56,760 bases of DNA from Sporosarcina limicola (lineage in GTDB: Bacteria; Bacillota; Bacilli; Bacillales_A; Planococcaceae): the NCBI RefSeq assembly GCF_014873855.1, contig NZ_JADBEL010000025.1, positions 1 through 56,760 on the forward strand, written 5' to 3'. Both the position numbers and the translations under genes were made by a program. Every line of letters begins with the position of its first letter. Position 1 is the first letter of the stretch. Below the pieces are notes generated by a model. It was not told the DNA's origin and searched no databases. It was given only the letters and a program-made list of their open reading frames with translations. Positions 24,364 to 32,845 of this stretch are shown here, one piece after another.

Positions 24364-24420
24364 GGTGGGACATCATTTAGAACTGCTAAAAAAGTAGGGA
24401 CGCCTGCTCAATGTGATTGA
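24364..24420 (+). pseudogene. Orphan 3' end of yutM (right copy)
   Basis: Encodes GGTSFRTAKKVGTPAQCD and stop, the canonical end of A-type Fe-S carriers, but has no upstream gene body in frame. It is the displaced native yutM end. Confidence 0.75.
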
Positions 24421-24428
24421 TTGATAAA

Positions 24429-24455
24429 CCTCTCCTAGAACATAGCTAGGAGGGG
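24429..24455 (+). terminator. Displaced yutM terminator
   Basis: CCTCTCCTAG and CTAGGAGGGG form a 10-bp stem with one G-U pair, followed by the weak tract TATTTA. Confidence 0.55.
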
Positions 24456-24579
24456 TATTTAATGTGTCGATTGGACGCTTTGATTAAATCAGTATCTTCA
24501 GATATTTACTAATTCAATTATAGTATTGAAATACCGTACCGAAAGGGCTACTATTAGATATAGAAGTTTGTCTGAAAAA

Positions 24580-24606
24580 TTGACAAAGGCCAGGACTGTG
24601 TAAATC
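24580..24606 (+). promoter_or_regulatory. Probable yumB promoter
   Basis: TTGACA (24580-24585) and TAAATC (24601-24606) are spaced 15 bp. TTGTC and GACAA arms flank the -35 region (24568-24586), a possible operator. The short spacing lowers confidence. Confidence 0.35.
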
Positions 24607-24668
24607 GTCGGTGAAACCGATTTCATGTGGGCCCGGCACATAAAAAATCAAAGGTGGTTTCGATCTTC

Positions 24669-25886
24669 GTGAAAAGACCGACAATAGTAGTATTAGGTGC
24701 GGGTTACGGCGGGTTATCGACAGTCGTAAATTTGCAAAAATCTCTTGGTACGGACGTTGCTGACATCGTTCTTATCAATAAAAATGAATATCACTACGAA
24801 TCAACATGGCTGCATGAAGCTGCTGCTGGAACAATGTCTCCTGAATCGGTGCGTTATGATATCAAAAGCGTCATCAATGGAGAGAAAGTGAAATTCATAC
24901 AAGCAGAAGTTACAGGAATTGACGTTAAAGAGAAAGTCGTAACGACAGATGTCGGTACTCATACATACGATTATCTAGTTATTTCGCTAGGTTTTGAAGG
25001 AGAAACATTCGGTATTCCGGGACTTGATAAATATGCATTATCGATGGCAAATGTTAAAGCTGCACGTCAAATCCGTGAGCATATCGAATATCAATTCGCT
25101 ACTTGGTCTCTTGAAGAGGAAAAAGACGACAGCCGTCTAACACTTATTGTGGGTGGCGCAGGATTTACTGGAATCGAGTTCCTCGGCGAACTGGGTAACC
25201 GTGTGCCTGAACTTTGTAAAGAATACGATGTGCCAGCTGAAAAAGTACGTGTCCTTTGCGTAGAAGCTGCCCCAATGGTTCTTCCAGGGTTCGATCCTGA
25301 ACTGGTAGATTATGCAGTAAGACAATTGAAAGCTAAAGGAATCGAATTCTCAATAGGTACGCCTGTTGTTGAAGCAACTCCTGAAGGTGTTAACATTAAA
25401 AAAGGTGAAGATGAGTTTGAATTCATCAAAGCTCGCACGGTTGTTTGGGCTGCTGGAGTCCGTGGAAACCGTCTGATTGAGGAATCGGGCATTGAAAACA
25501 TGCGTGCGCGTGTTAAAGTCGACAAAGATCTTCGTGCACCAGGCCATTCTGATGTGTTCATCGTTGGAGACTGTGCGCTTATGATTAATGAAGAAGTGAA
25601 TCGTCCATATCCTCCAACTGCACAAATCGCAATGCAACAAGGTGATATGTGTGCGAATAATATCGTTGCTCTTTTGAAAGGTGAACCAACCTCTGTGTTC
25701 ACTCCTGATTTAAAAGGTAGCATCTGTTCACTTGGTGATGATGATGCAATTGGTGTTGCATTTGGTAAAAAGATGACAGGTAAAAAAGCTTCATTCATGA
25801 AGAAAATGGTTGATAACCGTGCTCTCTTCCTTATTGGCGGAGTTGGTCTTACGTTGAAAAAAGGTAAATTCAACCTGCTTAAATAA
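24669..25886 (+). CDS. yumB: Type II NADH dehydrogenase-like protein YumB
   Basis: 405 residues with the NDH-2 signature: N-terminal FAD motif [13 protein letters not shown], a second dinucleotide motif [18 protein letters not shown] near residue 160, [10 protein letters not shown], and [10 protein letters not shown] with the FAD-contacting Asp. [11 protein letters not shown], near the quinone site, and a C-terminal amphipathic stretch follow. It would oxidise NADH and reduce menaquinone at the inner face of the membrane. The GTG start at 24669 was chosen on AAAGGTGG upstream; the longer frame has no ribosome site. It is a second NDH-like gene in the window, with yutJ. Confidence 0.9.
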   Translation: MKRPTIVVLGAGYGGLSTVVNLQKSLGTDVADIVLINKNEYHYESTWLHEAAAGTMSPESVRYDIKSVINGEKVKFIQAEVTGIDVKEKVVTTDVGTHTYDYLVISLGFEGETFGIPGLDKYALSMANVKAARQIREHIEYQFATWSLEEEKDDSRLTLIVGGAGFTGIEFLGELGNRVPELCKEYDVPAEKVRVLCVEAAPMVLPGFDPELVDYAVRQLKAKGIEFSIGTPVVEATPEGVNIKKGEDEFEFIKARTVVWAAGVRGNRLIEESGIENMRARVKVDKDLRAPGHSDVFIVGDCALMINEEVNRPYPPTAQIAMQQGDMCANNIVALLKGEPTSVFTPDLKGSICSLGDDDAIGVAFGKKMTGKKASFMKKMVDNRALFLIGGVGLTLKKGKFNLLK

Positions 25887-25897
25887 AACATTTTTCA

Positions 25898-25936
25898 AGC
25901 ACCTGCCTGTCCATTGACGACGGTAGGTGCTTTTTA
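25898..25936 (+). terminator. Terminator after yumB
   Basis: AGCACCTGCC and GGTAGGTGCT pair, followed by TTTTT. The ribosome site of the next gene begins immediately after. Confidence 0.8.
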
Positions 25937-25949
25937 GGAGGTCGAATCC

Positions 25950-26447
25950 ATGTCTGATAATAAGCGTGGTGATATATGGCTTGGTGCTTCAGGTCTTGTT
26001 ATTAACAGCGAAGGGCAGTGGCTCGTTGTGCGCAAAACGTATGGTGGCCTTAAAGGGATGTGGTCCATTCCGGCGGGCTTCGTTGATGGGGGCGAGACAG
26101 CGGATTGTGCAGCCATCCGTGAAGTAAAAGAGGAAACAGGTATCGATTGTCGATTAGAAGGAATGATCGGCTTTCGTACGGGCGTTTTGAATGGTGAAAT
26201 TAGTGATAACATGGCAATATTTCATCTTGTTCCAACGGTAGAAGGGCAAGTTTTTGTAGCCGATCAAAGGGAAATAGCTGAGGTAGCATGGAAAACACCA
26301 GCCGAGTTGAAGGTAGATAAAGATGTTTCAACCTTACTTTACGAAATTGCTGAAAAAGTGATTGAGTCGGGATTCGCAGAAATCGTAAATATCAACCCTG
26401 GTGACCAATTCGGTTATACAGCCTATAAAATGTTTTTCAAAAAGTAG
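25950..26447 (+). CDS. Nudix hydrolase
   Basis: A 165-residue protein. The Nudix box is complete at about residues 44-66: GFVDGGETADCAAIREVKEETGI, with the GX5EX7REUXEEXGU pattern, which binds the catalytic divalent metal. It hydrolyses a nucleoside diphosphate linked to some moiety; the substrate is not predictable from the box. AGGAGG lies 7 bp before the ATG. The gene stands between yumB and yuiB with its own terminator. Confidence 0.88.
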   Translation: MSDNKRGDIWLGASGLVINSEGQWLVVRKTYGGLKGMWSIPAGFVDGGETADCAAIREVKEETGIDCRLEGMIGFRTGVLNGEISDNMAIFHLVPTVEGQVFVADQREIAEVAWKTPAELKVDKDVSTLLYEIAEKVIESGFAEIVNINPGDQFGYTAYKMFFKK

Positions 26448-26453
26448 GGCATA

Positions 26454-26523
26454 GATAGAACAATCATCCGCTTTAGCAAATTCGACAAATTTCCGAATTG
26501 GTCTTGTTCTATTGAAAGCTTTT
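26454..26523 (+). terminator. Terminator-like hairpin after the Nudix gene
   Basis: ATAGAACAA and TTGTTCTAT pair over a structured loop in which AATTCG/CGAATT can also pair, with GCTTTTATTTG downstream. Confidence 0.4.
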
Positions 26524-26567
26524 ATTTGTTCATGTAAAATAATGAATGGAAAGTGGAGGTAGTCATA

Positions 26568-26894
26568 TTGCAAACTATTTCATTGACGGAAATCGTCTTA
26601 TCCATACTTATTTTCATTGTTATGTTTTTTGGGATCGGATTTCTATTGAATATGCTTCTTCGCATGACTTGGCTGATGGCTATCATCTATCCGGTTGTAG
26701 TCATCCTCATTATCGACGAAGTGAGGCTATACGAATACTTTACAAAGCCGAAATATGCATTCCAACTTCTTGGCGAAAAAATCATGGCACTCCATACTGT
26801 GGATGTAGTCATTTTGGCAAGCGGGCTCGTTGGTGCAATCATTTCGGGGGTTGTCAGTAAGATATTAAGGAAACAAGGGTACCAGATGTTTTGA
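26568..26894 (+). CDS. yuiB: YuiB family small membrane protein
   Basis: 108 residues with three hydrophobic segments (SILIFIVMFFGIGFLL, TWLMAIIYPVVVILII and VVILASGLVGAIISGVV), a topology and length like B. subtilis YuiB. The TTG start has GGAGGT 7 bp upstream; a GTG at 26553 overlaps that site. The function is unknown. Neighbouring yumB, yuiD and pepA match the conserved order. Confidence 0.8.
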   Translation: MQTISLTEIVLSILIFIVMFFGIGFLLNMLLRMTWLMAIIYPVVVILIIDEVRLYEYFTKPKYAFQLLGEKIMALHTVDVVILASGLVGAIISGVVSKILRKQGYQMF

Positions 26895-26900
26895 TAAAAG

Positions 26901-26945
26901 GGTCTGTTCAAGCATTTACATATGCTTGAACAGACCTTTTTTTAA
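26901..26945 (+). terminator. Terminator after yuiB
   Basis: A 14-bp perfect stem (GGTCTGTTCAAGCA with its complement) followed by nine T. Confidence 0.95.
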
Positions 26946-26989
26946 AAGACACAAAAGTATAAGTTTTTTCTACTTGGATTGGTGTCTAG

Positions 26990-27095
26990 ACTCCAGGCGC
27001 CAACCCCTCGGGTCATAAGCCGTTTTGCTGTTTTGCTGAAGTACGCTTCCCTGCAAACCGTCTTATGCCTGTCGGGGCTGGACGGGCGCCTTGCG
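26990..27095. repeat. Long imperfect palindromic intergenic element
   Basis: AGGCGCC, CCCCTCGG and CATAAG near the left end pair with CTTATG, CGGGG and GGCGCCT near the right end, around a core with GTTTTGCTGTTTTGCTGAAG. It is GC-richer than its surroundings and non-coding. The layout is that of an interspersed palindromic repeat. Copies elsewhere in the genome cannot be checked here. Confidence 0.6.
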
Positions 27096-27105
27096 TTTTT
27101 CTTAT

Positions 27106-27582
27106 TTACACGATGAACGAATAGATGATAACGGAGATGATGATTCCGGTTACCGCACCCGCAAACACTTCACTTGGTTTATGGCCGAGCAATGTTTTGA
27201 GTTCCTGGATTTTTTGCTGACCATCCTTCTGTTGCCATCCTTTCGCTTCTTGTATGAACGTCTGGAAATCCAAACGCATTTGATTGATGATTAAAGCTTG
27301 TTGCCCCGCTTGATAACGGATTCCAGTCGCATCGAACATGACGATAACAGCGAAAATGGCAGAGATGGCGAACAATGGGGAATTAAGACCGGATTCGTAG
27401 GCGATTGCTGTTGTAAGGGCGGTGACTGCAGCTGAATGCGAGCTTGGCATCCCGCCTGTCGATGTCGATAGTTTCCAGTCAAGCTTGCCATTAAGAAAGT
27501 AATGGATAGGGATTTTAACAAGTTGTGCAAAAGTAATCCCGAATAATGCCGCAAGGAGCGGGGTGTTTTGAAGTATGGCCAT
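27106..27582 (-). CDS. yuiD: Divergent PAP2-family membrane protein YuiD
   Basis: 158 residues with four to five hydrophobic segments. The divergent PAP2 (DUF212) motifs are GGMPSSHSAAVTAL near residues 43-56 and FDATGIRYQAGQQA near 83-96, and the C terminus reads LLGHKPSEVFAGAVTGI. The family is related to phosphatidic-acid phosphatases, but catalytic activity is not shown for YuiD. It is convergent with yuiB. Confidence 0.88.
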   Translation of the reverse strand: MAILQNTPLLAALFGITFAQLVKIPIHYFLNGKLDWKLSTSTGGMPSSHSAAVTALTTAIAYESGLNSPLFAISAIFAVIVMFDATGIRYQAGQQALIINQMRLDFQTFIQEAKGWQQKDGQQKIQELKTLLGHKPSEVFAGAVTGIIISVIIYSFIV

Positions 27583-27853
27583 GTTTAATCCACTCCTTTT
27601 CTAAACCATGAATTGTATGCTTCAAGTATATCATACCCAGGTATTATGAAAATCTACTATATGATTTTTTAAAAAATATAAAAAATGGCCTTCATTCTTC
27701 TCTCACATTTGAATGGTAATTTAAGTATCTAATCTTGAAATAGTTCAAAGTTTTTTACACATCTTAATAATAAAGGTTCGTAAAGAGATTTAGTGTGTTT
27801 CTGAGACAGCTAATAGATTAGATTATTCAAGAGAACGAGGGAGAGAAGTTTAT
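27583..27853. other. Intergenic region upstream of the PepSY gene
   Basis: About 270 bp of AT-rich divergent-promoter sequence. A GAGAACGAGGG ribosome site precedes the PepSY gene. A TTTTTTAAAAAAT palindrome is at about 27665. I cannot assign a specific operator. Confidence 0.4.
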
Positions 27854-29251
27854 ATGGAAGTAGTTAAGGCTGATAAAAATGAACAGAAGGAAAAACAGAG
27901 TAAAAAGCAGGTGAAAGTTTCACTTTTTCAAATCGTTTGGAGATGGCATTTTTACGCAGGTCTTATTTTTGCCCCGTTTCTTATCATTCTTGCTGTTAGT
28001 GGATCAGTGTATTTATTTAAACCTCAAATTGAGTCAACGCTTTATAAGGACTTATATTATATACAAGAAGAAGGTTCATCAACCTCAAATCCTAGCGCTC
28101 AAGTAGCGAATGTAAAGGGAATCTATCCAGAAGGCATAGTAACATCGTTAACATTCCATGATGATCCGACTAGAACAACTGAAATCAGTTTAATGGAAAA
28201 TGGCCAAACATCCTCAGTTTTTGTAAATCCCTATAGCGGGGAAGTAATGGGTTCATTGAAAAAAGAGGAGAAATTCACAGAGATTTTCAAGAAGCTCCAT
28301 AGTGAATTAATTGTTGGCGGTACTGTTGCTAATCGATTAGTAGAACTAGCTGCATGTTGGGCTGTCATCTTGCTTATAACGGGTCTGTATATCTGGTGGC
28401 CGAGAAATAGATCCTCAATTTGGGGGACCATTTTACCGAGGTTTAACAAGAAGGGGAGAACTTTTTGGCGAGATATGCACGCCGTACCAGCATTTTGGTT
28501 GTCGCTGTTTATTTTAATCTTAATTGCAACTGGACTTCCTTGGTCAGGAGTTATGGGCGAACAAATAAAACGACTTGCAACTTCAACCAATACTGGCTAT
28601 CCACCGTTCGCGCATAGTTTTGGAGAAAAACCAGAGTCCATTATTAAAACAAAAGATGTAGCAGAAAATGTTCCTTGGGCGACAGAGAATTTAACGGTTC
28701 CTGCCTCTAGTAGTAATGACTATCTGCCTTTATCTCTCGAAGATGTTACTTTCATTGCCAAAAACGAGGAAATAGGGAAACCTTATACATTATCTATGCC
28801 AAAAGGTGAACAAGGTGTTTATACGATTGCTACATCTCATACAAAACCAGGAGATAACGCAACGTTGCATGTAGACCAATATACGGGTTCCGTTTTAAGT
28901 GACGTCCGCTTTGCCGATTATGGGATTATGGGGAAAGGCATTACGATGGGAATTGCTTTGCATGAAGGACGGTTGTTTGGACTAGCCAATCAAATCATCG
29001 GGCTACTTGTTTGTCTGGGGTTAATCGGGTTGGTAATTAGTTCGATTATTATGTGGAGTAAAAGAAAACCTAAAGGGAAGTTAGGAGCACCTGCTAAACC
29101 AAAAGATGAGAAGGTAACTAGAATTGTGTTCTGTATTATGTTGGCGATGGGAATTCTGATGCCCTTAGTTGGTATTTCTATTCTATTTGTATTTATTGTA
29201 GATCGTTTCATTTTATCAAAAATAAAATCATTAAAAACTTGGCTAAGCTAA
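27854..29251 (+). CDS. PepSY-domain membrane protein (PepSY_TM family)
   Basis: 465 residues with a cytosolic Lys-rich start, then four membrane segments in the PepSY_TM pattern: IVWRWHFYAGLIFAPFLIILAVS, the helix ending in WWPR, WRDMHAVPAFWLSLFILILIAT, and the LHEGRLFGLANQIIG helix. Conserved histidines (RWHFYAG, MHAV, LHEG) sit at the membrane faces and could bind haem or metal, as in iron-regulated reductases of this family. Two large extracytoplasmic PepSY regions lie between. It is followed after 18 bp by a lipoprotein gene, so the two are one operon. A metal or electron-transfer role is inference. Confidence 0.75.
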   Translation: MEVVKADKNEQKEKQSKKQVKVSLFQIVWRWHFYAGLIFAPFLIILAVSGSVYLFKPQIESTLYKDLYYIQEEGSSTSNPSAQVANVKGIYPEGIVTSLTFHDDPTRTTEISLMENGQTSSVFVNPYSGEVMGSLKKEEKFTEIFKKLHSELIVGGTVANRLVELAACWAVILLITGLYIWWPRNRSSIWGTILPRFNKKGRTFWRDMHAVPAFWLSLFILILIATGLPWSGVMGEQIKRLATSTNTGYPPFAHSFGEKPESIIKTKDVAENVPWATENLTVPASSSNDYLPLSLEDVTFIAKNEEIGKPYTLSMPKGEQGVYTIATSHTKPGDNATLHVDQYTGSVLSDVRFADYGIMGKGITMGIALHEGRLFGLANQIIGLLVCLGLIGLVISSIIMWSKRKPKGKLGAPAKPKDEKVTRIVFCIMLAMGILMPLVGISILFVFIVDRFILSKIKSLKTWLS

Positions 29252-29269
29252 GACATTGGGGGAAATAAA

Positions 29270-29740
29270 GTGAATAAGTTACTAGGAAGTAGTGTAATGA
29301 TTTTCATGTTGCTAGTTATGTCGGCTTGTACAGCCAATACGACTAATCCATCTAATACAGCTCAATTAGTCGGGGTGGAGATTTTGTTGAATGAAGAAAT
29401 TTCTCCAAATCAGGCAACTGAATTGAAGGTGCAAATAACCCAGGGACAAGAGAATGTGGAAGATGCAGATGATGTGCAGTTCGAAATATGGAGGGTAAGT
29501 GGTAAGGACCCTAGTGAAATGAGTAAAGCACAGCACGAAAAAGATGGCGTATACTCTATCAAAAAAACATTTCAAGATAATGGCGTATACTATGTGCAAG
29601 CCCATGTTACGGCTCGTGACATACATGTCATGCCTAAAACAGTAGTAATTGTCGGCGATGTATCTGAAGAAGAGTTGAATTCCATTAAAGAAGTACCACA
29701 AAATAAAGAGAAAAATCATGAACACGGTCATGATCACTGA
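29270..29740 (+). CDS. FixH/YtkA-like lipoprotein with His-rich tail
   Basis: 156 residues. The lipobox is LLVMSAC, with the lipidated Cys near residue 22. The mature domain resembles YtkA/FixH beta-sandwich domains (VGVEILLNEEISPNQATELKVQ, DGVYSIKKTFQDNGVYYVQAHVTA). The C terminus ends EHGHDH, a likely metal-binding tail. It would sit on the outer face of the membrane next to the PepSY protein. YtkA-like proteins occur in copper and cytochrome oxidase contexts, so metal handling is a reasonable inference. A start at 29270 is GTG with GGGGGAAA upstream. Confidence 0.75.
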   Translation: MNKLLGSSVMIFMLLVMSACTANTTNPSNTAQLVGVEILLNEEISPNQATELKVQITQGQENVEDADDVQFEIWRVSGKDPSEMSKAQHEKDGVYSIKKTFQDNGVYYVQAHVTARDIHVMPKTVVIVGDVSEEELNSIKEVPQNKEKNHEHGHDH

Positions 29741-29848
29741 ATTTCTTCCGTTTTTGTAAACTTGAAATTTCGGATTCCGAACGAATTCCTCCTAACGACT
29801 GAAATTTTCGGTTATAATGAAGTTGTATGAAAAAATGGAGGTAGTCAA

Positions 29849-31363
29849 ATGAAAACAATTATATCGGAACCGAATTTCAACAACATTGAAGCGGATGTCC
29901 TTATCATCGGCGTTCCCGAACATCCTGAAAATGTGAAAGGCTGGGATGGGTTTGTCAGTTCTTTCAGTGCACGTTTGCCGGAATGGATCAAGTCTGGGGA
30001 TGTAAAAACAGGATTTAAAGAAATTGTGAAAATGCCTGCAATTGATGAAAAAGGATATAACCGCGTTATTTTCATTGGCCTTGGCGCACAGAAAGCATTG
30101 ACTGAAGAACGACTACGTCAAGTCTTCGCGGCAATCGGTAAAGAGCTTGCAACTGGTAAATCTTCTACCGTAGCAATTTGGACAGCTCCTTTTAGAAATG
30201 ACAAACTGTCATGCGGAGACGTTACCTTCGCAGCATCCGAAGGTATCGGAATGGGTATTTATCGTTATGAAGGGTATAAAACGAATTCAAACGACAAGGA
30301 TGTCACACTCGAAACAGTATATTTCCTTTCAAATGCCGATGAGGATGAATTGAAGGCGGCATTCGAAGTAGGGAAAGTGCATGCGCATGCTGTCAATGAA
30401 GCACGGAATCTTGTCAACATGCCACCGAATATTTTGACGGCAACGAAAATGGCGGATTACGCACGTGAACTTGCAGAACAATATGATTTCGAAATCGAAG
30501 TGCTTGGTAAAAAAGAGATGGAAGAACTCGGAATGGGTGCCATTCTTGCTGTCAATAAAGGGTCAGTAGAAGAGCCGAGATTAATCGTCTTGAAATATGC
30601 TGCAACAGACAAATGGGAAGATGTTGTCGGCCTTGTCGGAAAAGGGATTACATACGATACTGGCGGGTATTCATTGAAACCGAAAGATGGAATGGTCGGC
30701 ATGAAGGGTGACATGGGTGGAGCTGCTGCCGTTCTTGGCGCAATGAGAATCATCGGGGAACTTCGTCCAGCGAAAAATGTCATTGCGGTCATAGCGTCGA
30801 CAGATAACATGGTTTCAGGCGAAGCCTTCAAACCGGATGATGTTATCACGTCCCTAAGTGGCAAGACAATTGAAATACTCAATACGGACGCAGAAGGACG
30901 TCTCGTTCTTGCGGATGCAGTTACCTATGCTAAACAGTCCGGTGCTGACTACTTGATTGACGTTGCAACACTTACAGGTGGCGTCATAGTCGCACTTGGT
31001 AAGGATAAGACAGGTGCGCTTACGAATAATGAAGGATTCTTTGAAGAATTCATGCATGCGTCTATGGAAACGGGTGAATTTGTTTGGAGACTGCCGTTGA
31101 CGGAAAACGATAAGAAGAGGATTCGTAAAAGTGATGTCGCAGATTTGAATAACTCACCAGGCCGTGATGGTCATATGATCTTCGGTGGGGGTTTTGTGGG
31201 AGAATTTGTAGGAGATACACCTTGGATCCATTTAGACATCGCAGGCACGTCTGACGCTGCTTCTGCGCATGATTTAGGGCCGACAGGTGGAACGGGCGTT
31301 ATGGTACGTACATTGGCGACATTCGTCGAGCGTATGGCGGATGAAGATATAAAAGTGAACTAG
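29849..31363 (+). CDS. pepA: Leucyl aminopeptidase (M17)
   Basis: 504 residues. The M17 signature NTDAEGRLVLADA lies near residue 345. Metal and substrate ligands are seen in VGKGITYDTGGYSLKP (Lys, Asp) and MKGDMGGAAAV. The N-terminal macro-like domain spans about residues 1-160. The enzyme is a hexameric zinc/manganese peptidase that releases N-terminal residues in the cytosol. Orthologous to B. subtilis yuiE by position. GGAGG precedes the ATG. Confidence 0.93.
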   Translation: MKTIISEPNFNNIEADVLIIGVPEHPENVKGWDGFVSSFSARLPEWIKSGDVKTGFKEIVKMPAIDEKGYNRVIFIGLGAQKALTEERLRQVFAAIGKELATGKSSTVAIWTAPFRNDKLSCGDVTFAASEGIGMGIYRYEGYKTNSNDKDVTLETVYFLSNADEDELKAAFEVGKVHAHAVNEARNLVNMPPNILTATKMADYARELAEQYDFEIEVLGKKEMEELGMGAILAVNKGSVEEPRLIVLKYAATDKWEDVVGLVGKGITYDTGGYSLKPKDGMVGMKGDMGGAAAVLGAMRIIGELRPAKNVIAVIASTDNMVSGEAFKPDDVITSLSGKTIEILNTDAEGRLVLADAVTYAKQSGADYLIDVATLTGGVIVALGKDKTGALTNNEGFFEEFMHASMETGEFVWRLPLTENDKKRIRKSDVADLNNSPGRDGHMIFGGGFVGEFVGDTPWIHLDIAGTSDAASAHDLGPTGGTGVMVRTLATFVERMADEDIKVN

Positions 31364-31423
31364 GCGATTGCCCCTATCCCAACAGCTAGGTATGAATAGG
31401 CTAAGTGGGAAAGGGGGATGACT

Positions 31424-31669
31424 ATGCCTCGACATTTTGATGGTCATCGCGGCTTCGGGCGTGGTTTTGATGGTTTTGGACGTGGTTTCGGATTTGGTGG
31501 AATAGGCGGCCCGTTTCTAGGGGGATTCGTTGGAAGCCTTCTTGGGAGTACACTGTTTCCATCGTATGGATATGGTGGTTATCCGGGAGGGTACCCATCC
31601 TATGGAGGATACCCTTACTATGCTTACCCACCCTATGGATATCCACCATACGGGTATTATGGGTATTAA
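31424..31669 (+). CDS. Small Gly/Tyr/Pro-rich protein
   Basis: 81 residues with low-complexity halves. The first is GFGRGFDGFGRGFGFGG and the second is repeats of YGGYP, YPPYGYP and YGYYGY. Start at 31424 gives 7 bp spacing from AAAGGGGG; the ATG at 31418 touches that site. The composition is like spore-coat or surface proteins of Bacillales, and Tyr-rich segments may be cross-linked. That is inference from composition only. Confidence 0.65.
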   Translation: MPRHFDGHRGFGRGFDGFGRGFGFGGIGGPFLGGFVGSLLGSTLFPSYGYGGYPGGYPSYGGYPYYAYPPYGYPPYGYYGY

Positions 31670-31675
31670 AAAAGA

Positions 31676-31720
31676 AAACACGCATGGCAACCAGATTCCC
31701 GGTTGCCATGCGTGTTTTTA
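31676..31720. terminator. Bidirectional terminator between the Gly/Tyr-rich gene and mrpG
   Basis: A 17-bp stem AAACACGCATGGCAACC with its perfect complement around 8 nt, then TTTTA on the plus strand and T-rich sequence on the minus strand. Confidence 0.9.
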
Positions 31721-32098
31721 TTCATCTTCCCGTGGAGGTAGTTGGTTTTGTCTCGCCTTTTTTACAACTTCAGCAAGGTCGTCACCAACAGTTAGCACTG
31801 TCGGTTTTACACCGGATAAATAGGCAGCTCGGCTCATTAGGTGTCCCCCAATTGGAGAAGTGATGAACAGGAATACGATCCCTAGAATGAGTTGTATACT
31901 AAAGTGCCCTTCATTGAACCAGAAGTGAAAAAAAACACCTAAAAGAATGCTAAGCACACCCAACGTAGCACTTTTAGAAGCAGCATGTGCTCTTGTGTAG
32001 ACATCAGGGAAGCGTAAAATACCAATGACTGTGACAAGGGTGAAAATGACACCGACAACGATCGTCAAGACGATAAGACTATTTGCTAGTACGGTCAC
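31718..32098 (-). CDS. mrpG: Mrp antiporter subunit G
   Basis: 126 residues, three membrane segments, MnhG/PhaG family: [30 protein letters not shown] is the conserved core. The GTG start has AAAGGGGAG upstream and overlaps mrpF by 20 bp. It is the last gene of the seven-gene operon and needed for the assembled antiporter. Confidence 0.92.
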   Translation of the reverse strand: MTVLANSLIVLTIVVGVIFTLVTVIGILRFPDVYTRAHAASKSATLGVLSILLGVFFHFWFNEGHFSIQLILGIVFLFITSPIGGHLMSRAAYLSGVKPTVLTVGDDLAEVVKKARQNQLPPREDE

Positions 32099-32363
32099 GT
32101 TCGATTATCTCCCCTTTCTCAATGAATTTGGAGAATGATACGGTCCCGATGAACGAGATGATAGCAATCAATAAAATAACCTCGATGAAAAACCTCGTAG
32201 CGAATAAAATCGATAATAAAGCGGTAGCAGAAATAATCATGACCCCAATCGCATCAAGCGCGATAAGTCGGTCAGGAATGGAAGGGCCGCAGAACACACG
32301 ATAGAGTAGGCCCATCATCGATAAGATGACAAGTACTAAACAAATCCATATAAATGTTATCAT
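32079..32363 (-). CDS. mrpF: Mrp antiporter subunit F
   Basis: 94 residues, three membrane segments with the MnhF motif [25 protein letters not shown] precedes the ATG, which overlaps the mrpE stop by 4 bp. MrpF also carries cholate/Na+ efflux activity in B. subtilis. Confidence 0.92.
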   Translation of the reverse strand: MITFIWICLVLVILSMMGLLYRVFCGPSIPDRLIALDAIGVMIISATALLSILFATRFFIEVILLIAIISFIGTVSFSKFIEKGEIIERDRTSK

Positions 32364-32839
32364 GGGCGGCTCACCTCCTTGATCGCTTTTTCAAATGAAT
32401 TCTTGATGGAATCAATGGCGTCATCCACATCGTCAACATCAATTGCATGAATATAGAGCGTCCGTTGATCATCTGAAACATAAAGGACAATCGTTCCCGG
32501 TGTCAAAGTGATTAGACTAGCTAACAAAGTGATTTCCCAATCATGCTCAAGATCCGTCGGCAATGCAAAAATCATAGGTTGGATATTTAGATTGGGACGT
32601 AACACGAGAAGCAGTACTGAAATATTTGACAGTGTTAACTCCTTAAAGAAGAGCAGTGTCAATTTAATAGTTGCCCATAGTCTTTCGATGTAAAGTCTTT
32701 GTTTGAAAAAACGTCTCATCATAAAGATAAGCAGGAATCCGATCAAGTAGCCGACGATGAACGTCCTAGCATTCATCGAAGAACTCATGAACATCCAAAC
32801 GGAAGCGATGAAAAAGTTCAATAATATTTGGAAAGCCAT
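32360..32839 (-). CDS. mrpE: Mrp antiporter subunit E
   Basis: 159 residues, MnhE family. Hydrophobic N terminus (FQILLNFFIASVWMF), then the FIVGYLIGFLLIF helix, then a cytosolic C-terminal domain with TLTPGTIVLYVSDDQRTLYIHAID, the most conserved part of the family. AAAGGAG precedes the ATG. Confidence 0.92.
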   Translation of the reverse strand: MAFQILLNFFIASVWMFMSSSMNARTFIVGYLIGFLLIFMMRRFFKQRLYIERLWATIKLTLLFFKELTLSNISVLLLVLRPNLNIQPMIFALPTDLEHDWEITLLASLITLTPGTIVLYVSDDQRTLYIHAIDVDDVDDAIDSIKNSFEKAIKEVSRP

Positions 32840-32845
32840 CGTTAT

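Larger units (their letters stand above)
21538..24420. mobile_element. Small integrative-element remnant in the 3' end of yutM
   Basis: An imperfect direct repeat of the yutM 3' end brackets about 2.8 kb holding an integrase N-terminal fragment, a GNAT gene and a truncated transposase. The right copy still encodes GGTSFRTAKKVGTPAQCD plus stop and is followed by a hairpin terminator. Integration into the gene's 3' end with replacement of the last codons explains the structure. Confidence 0.7.
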
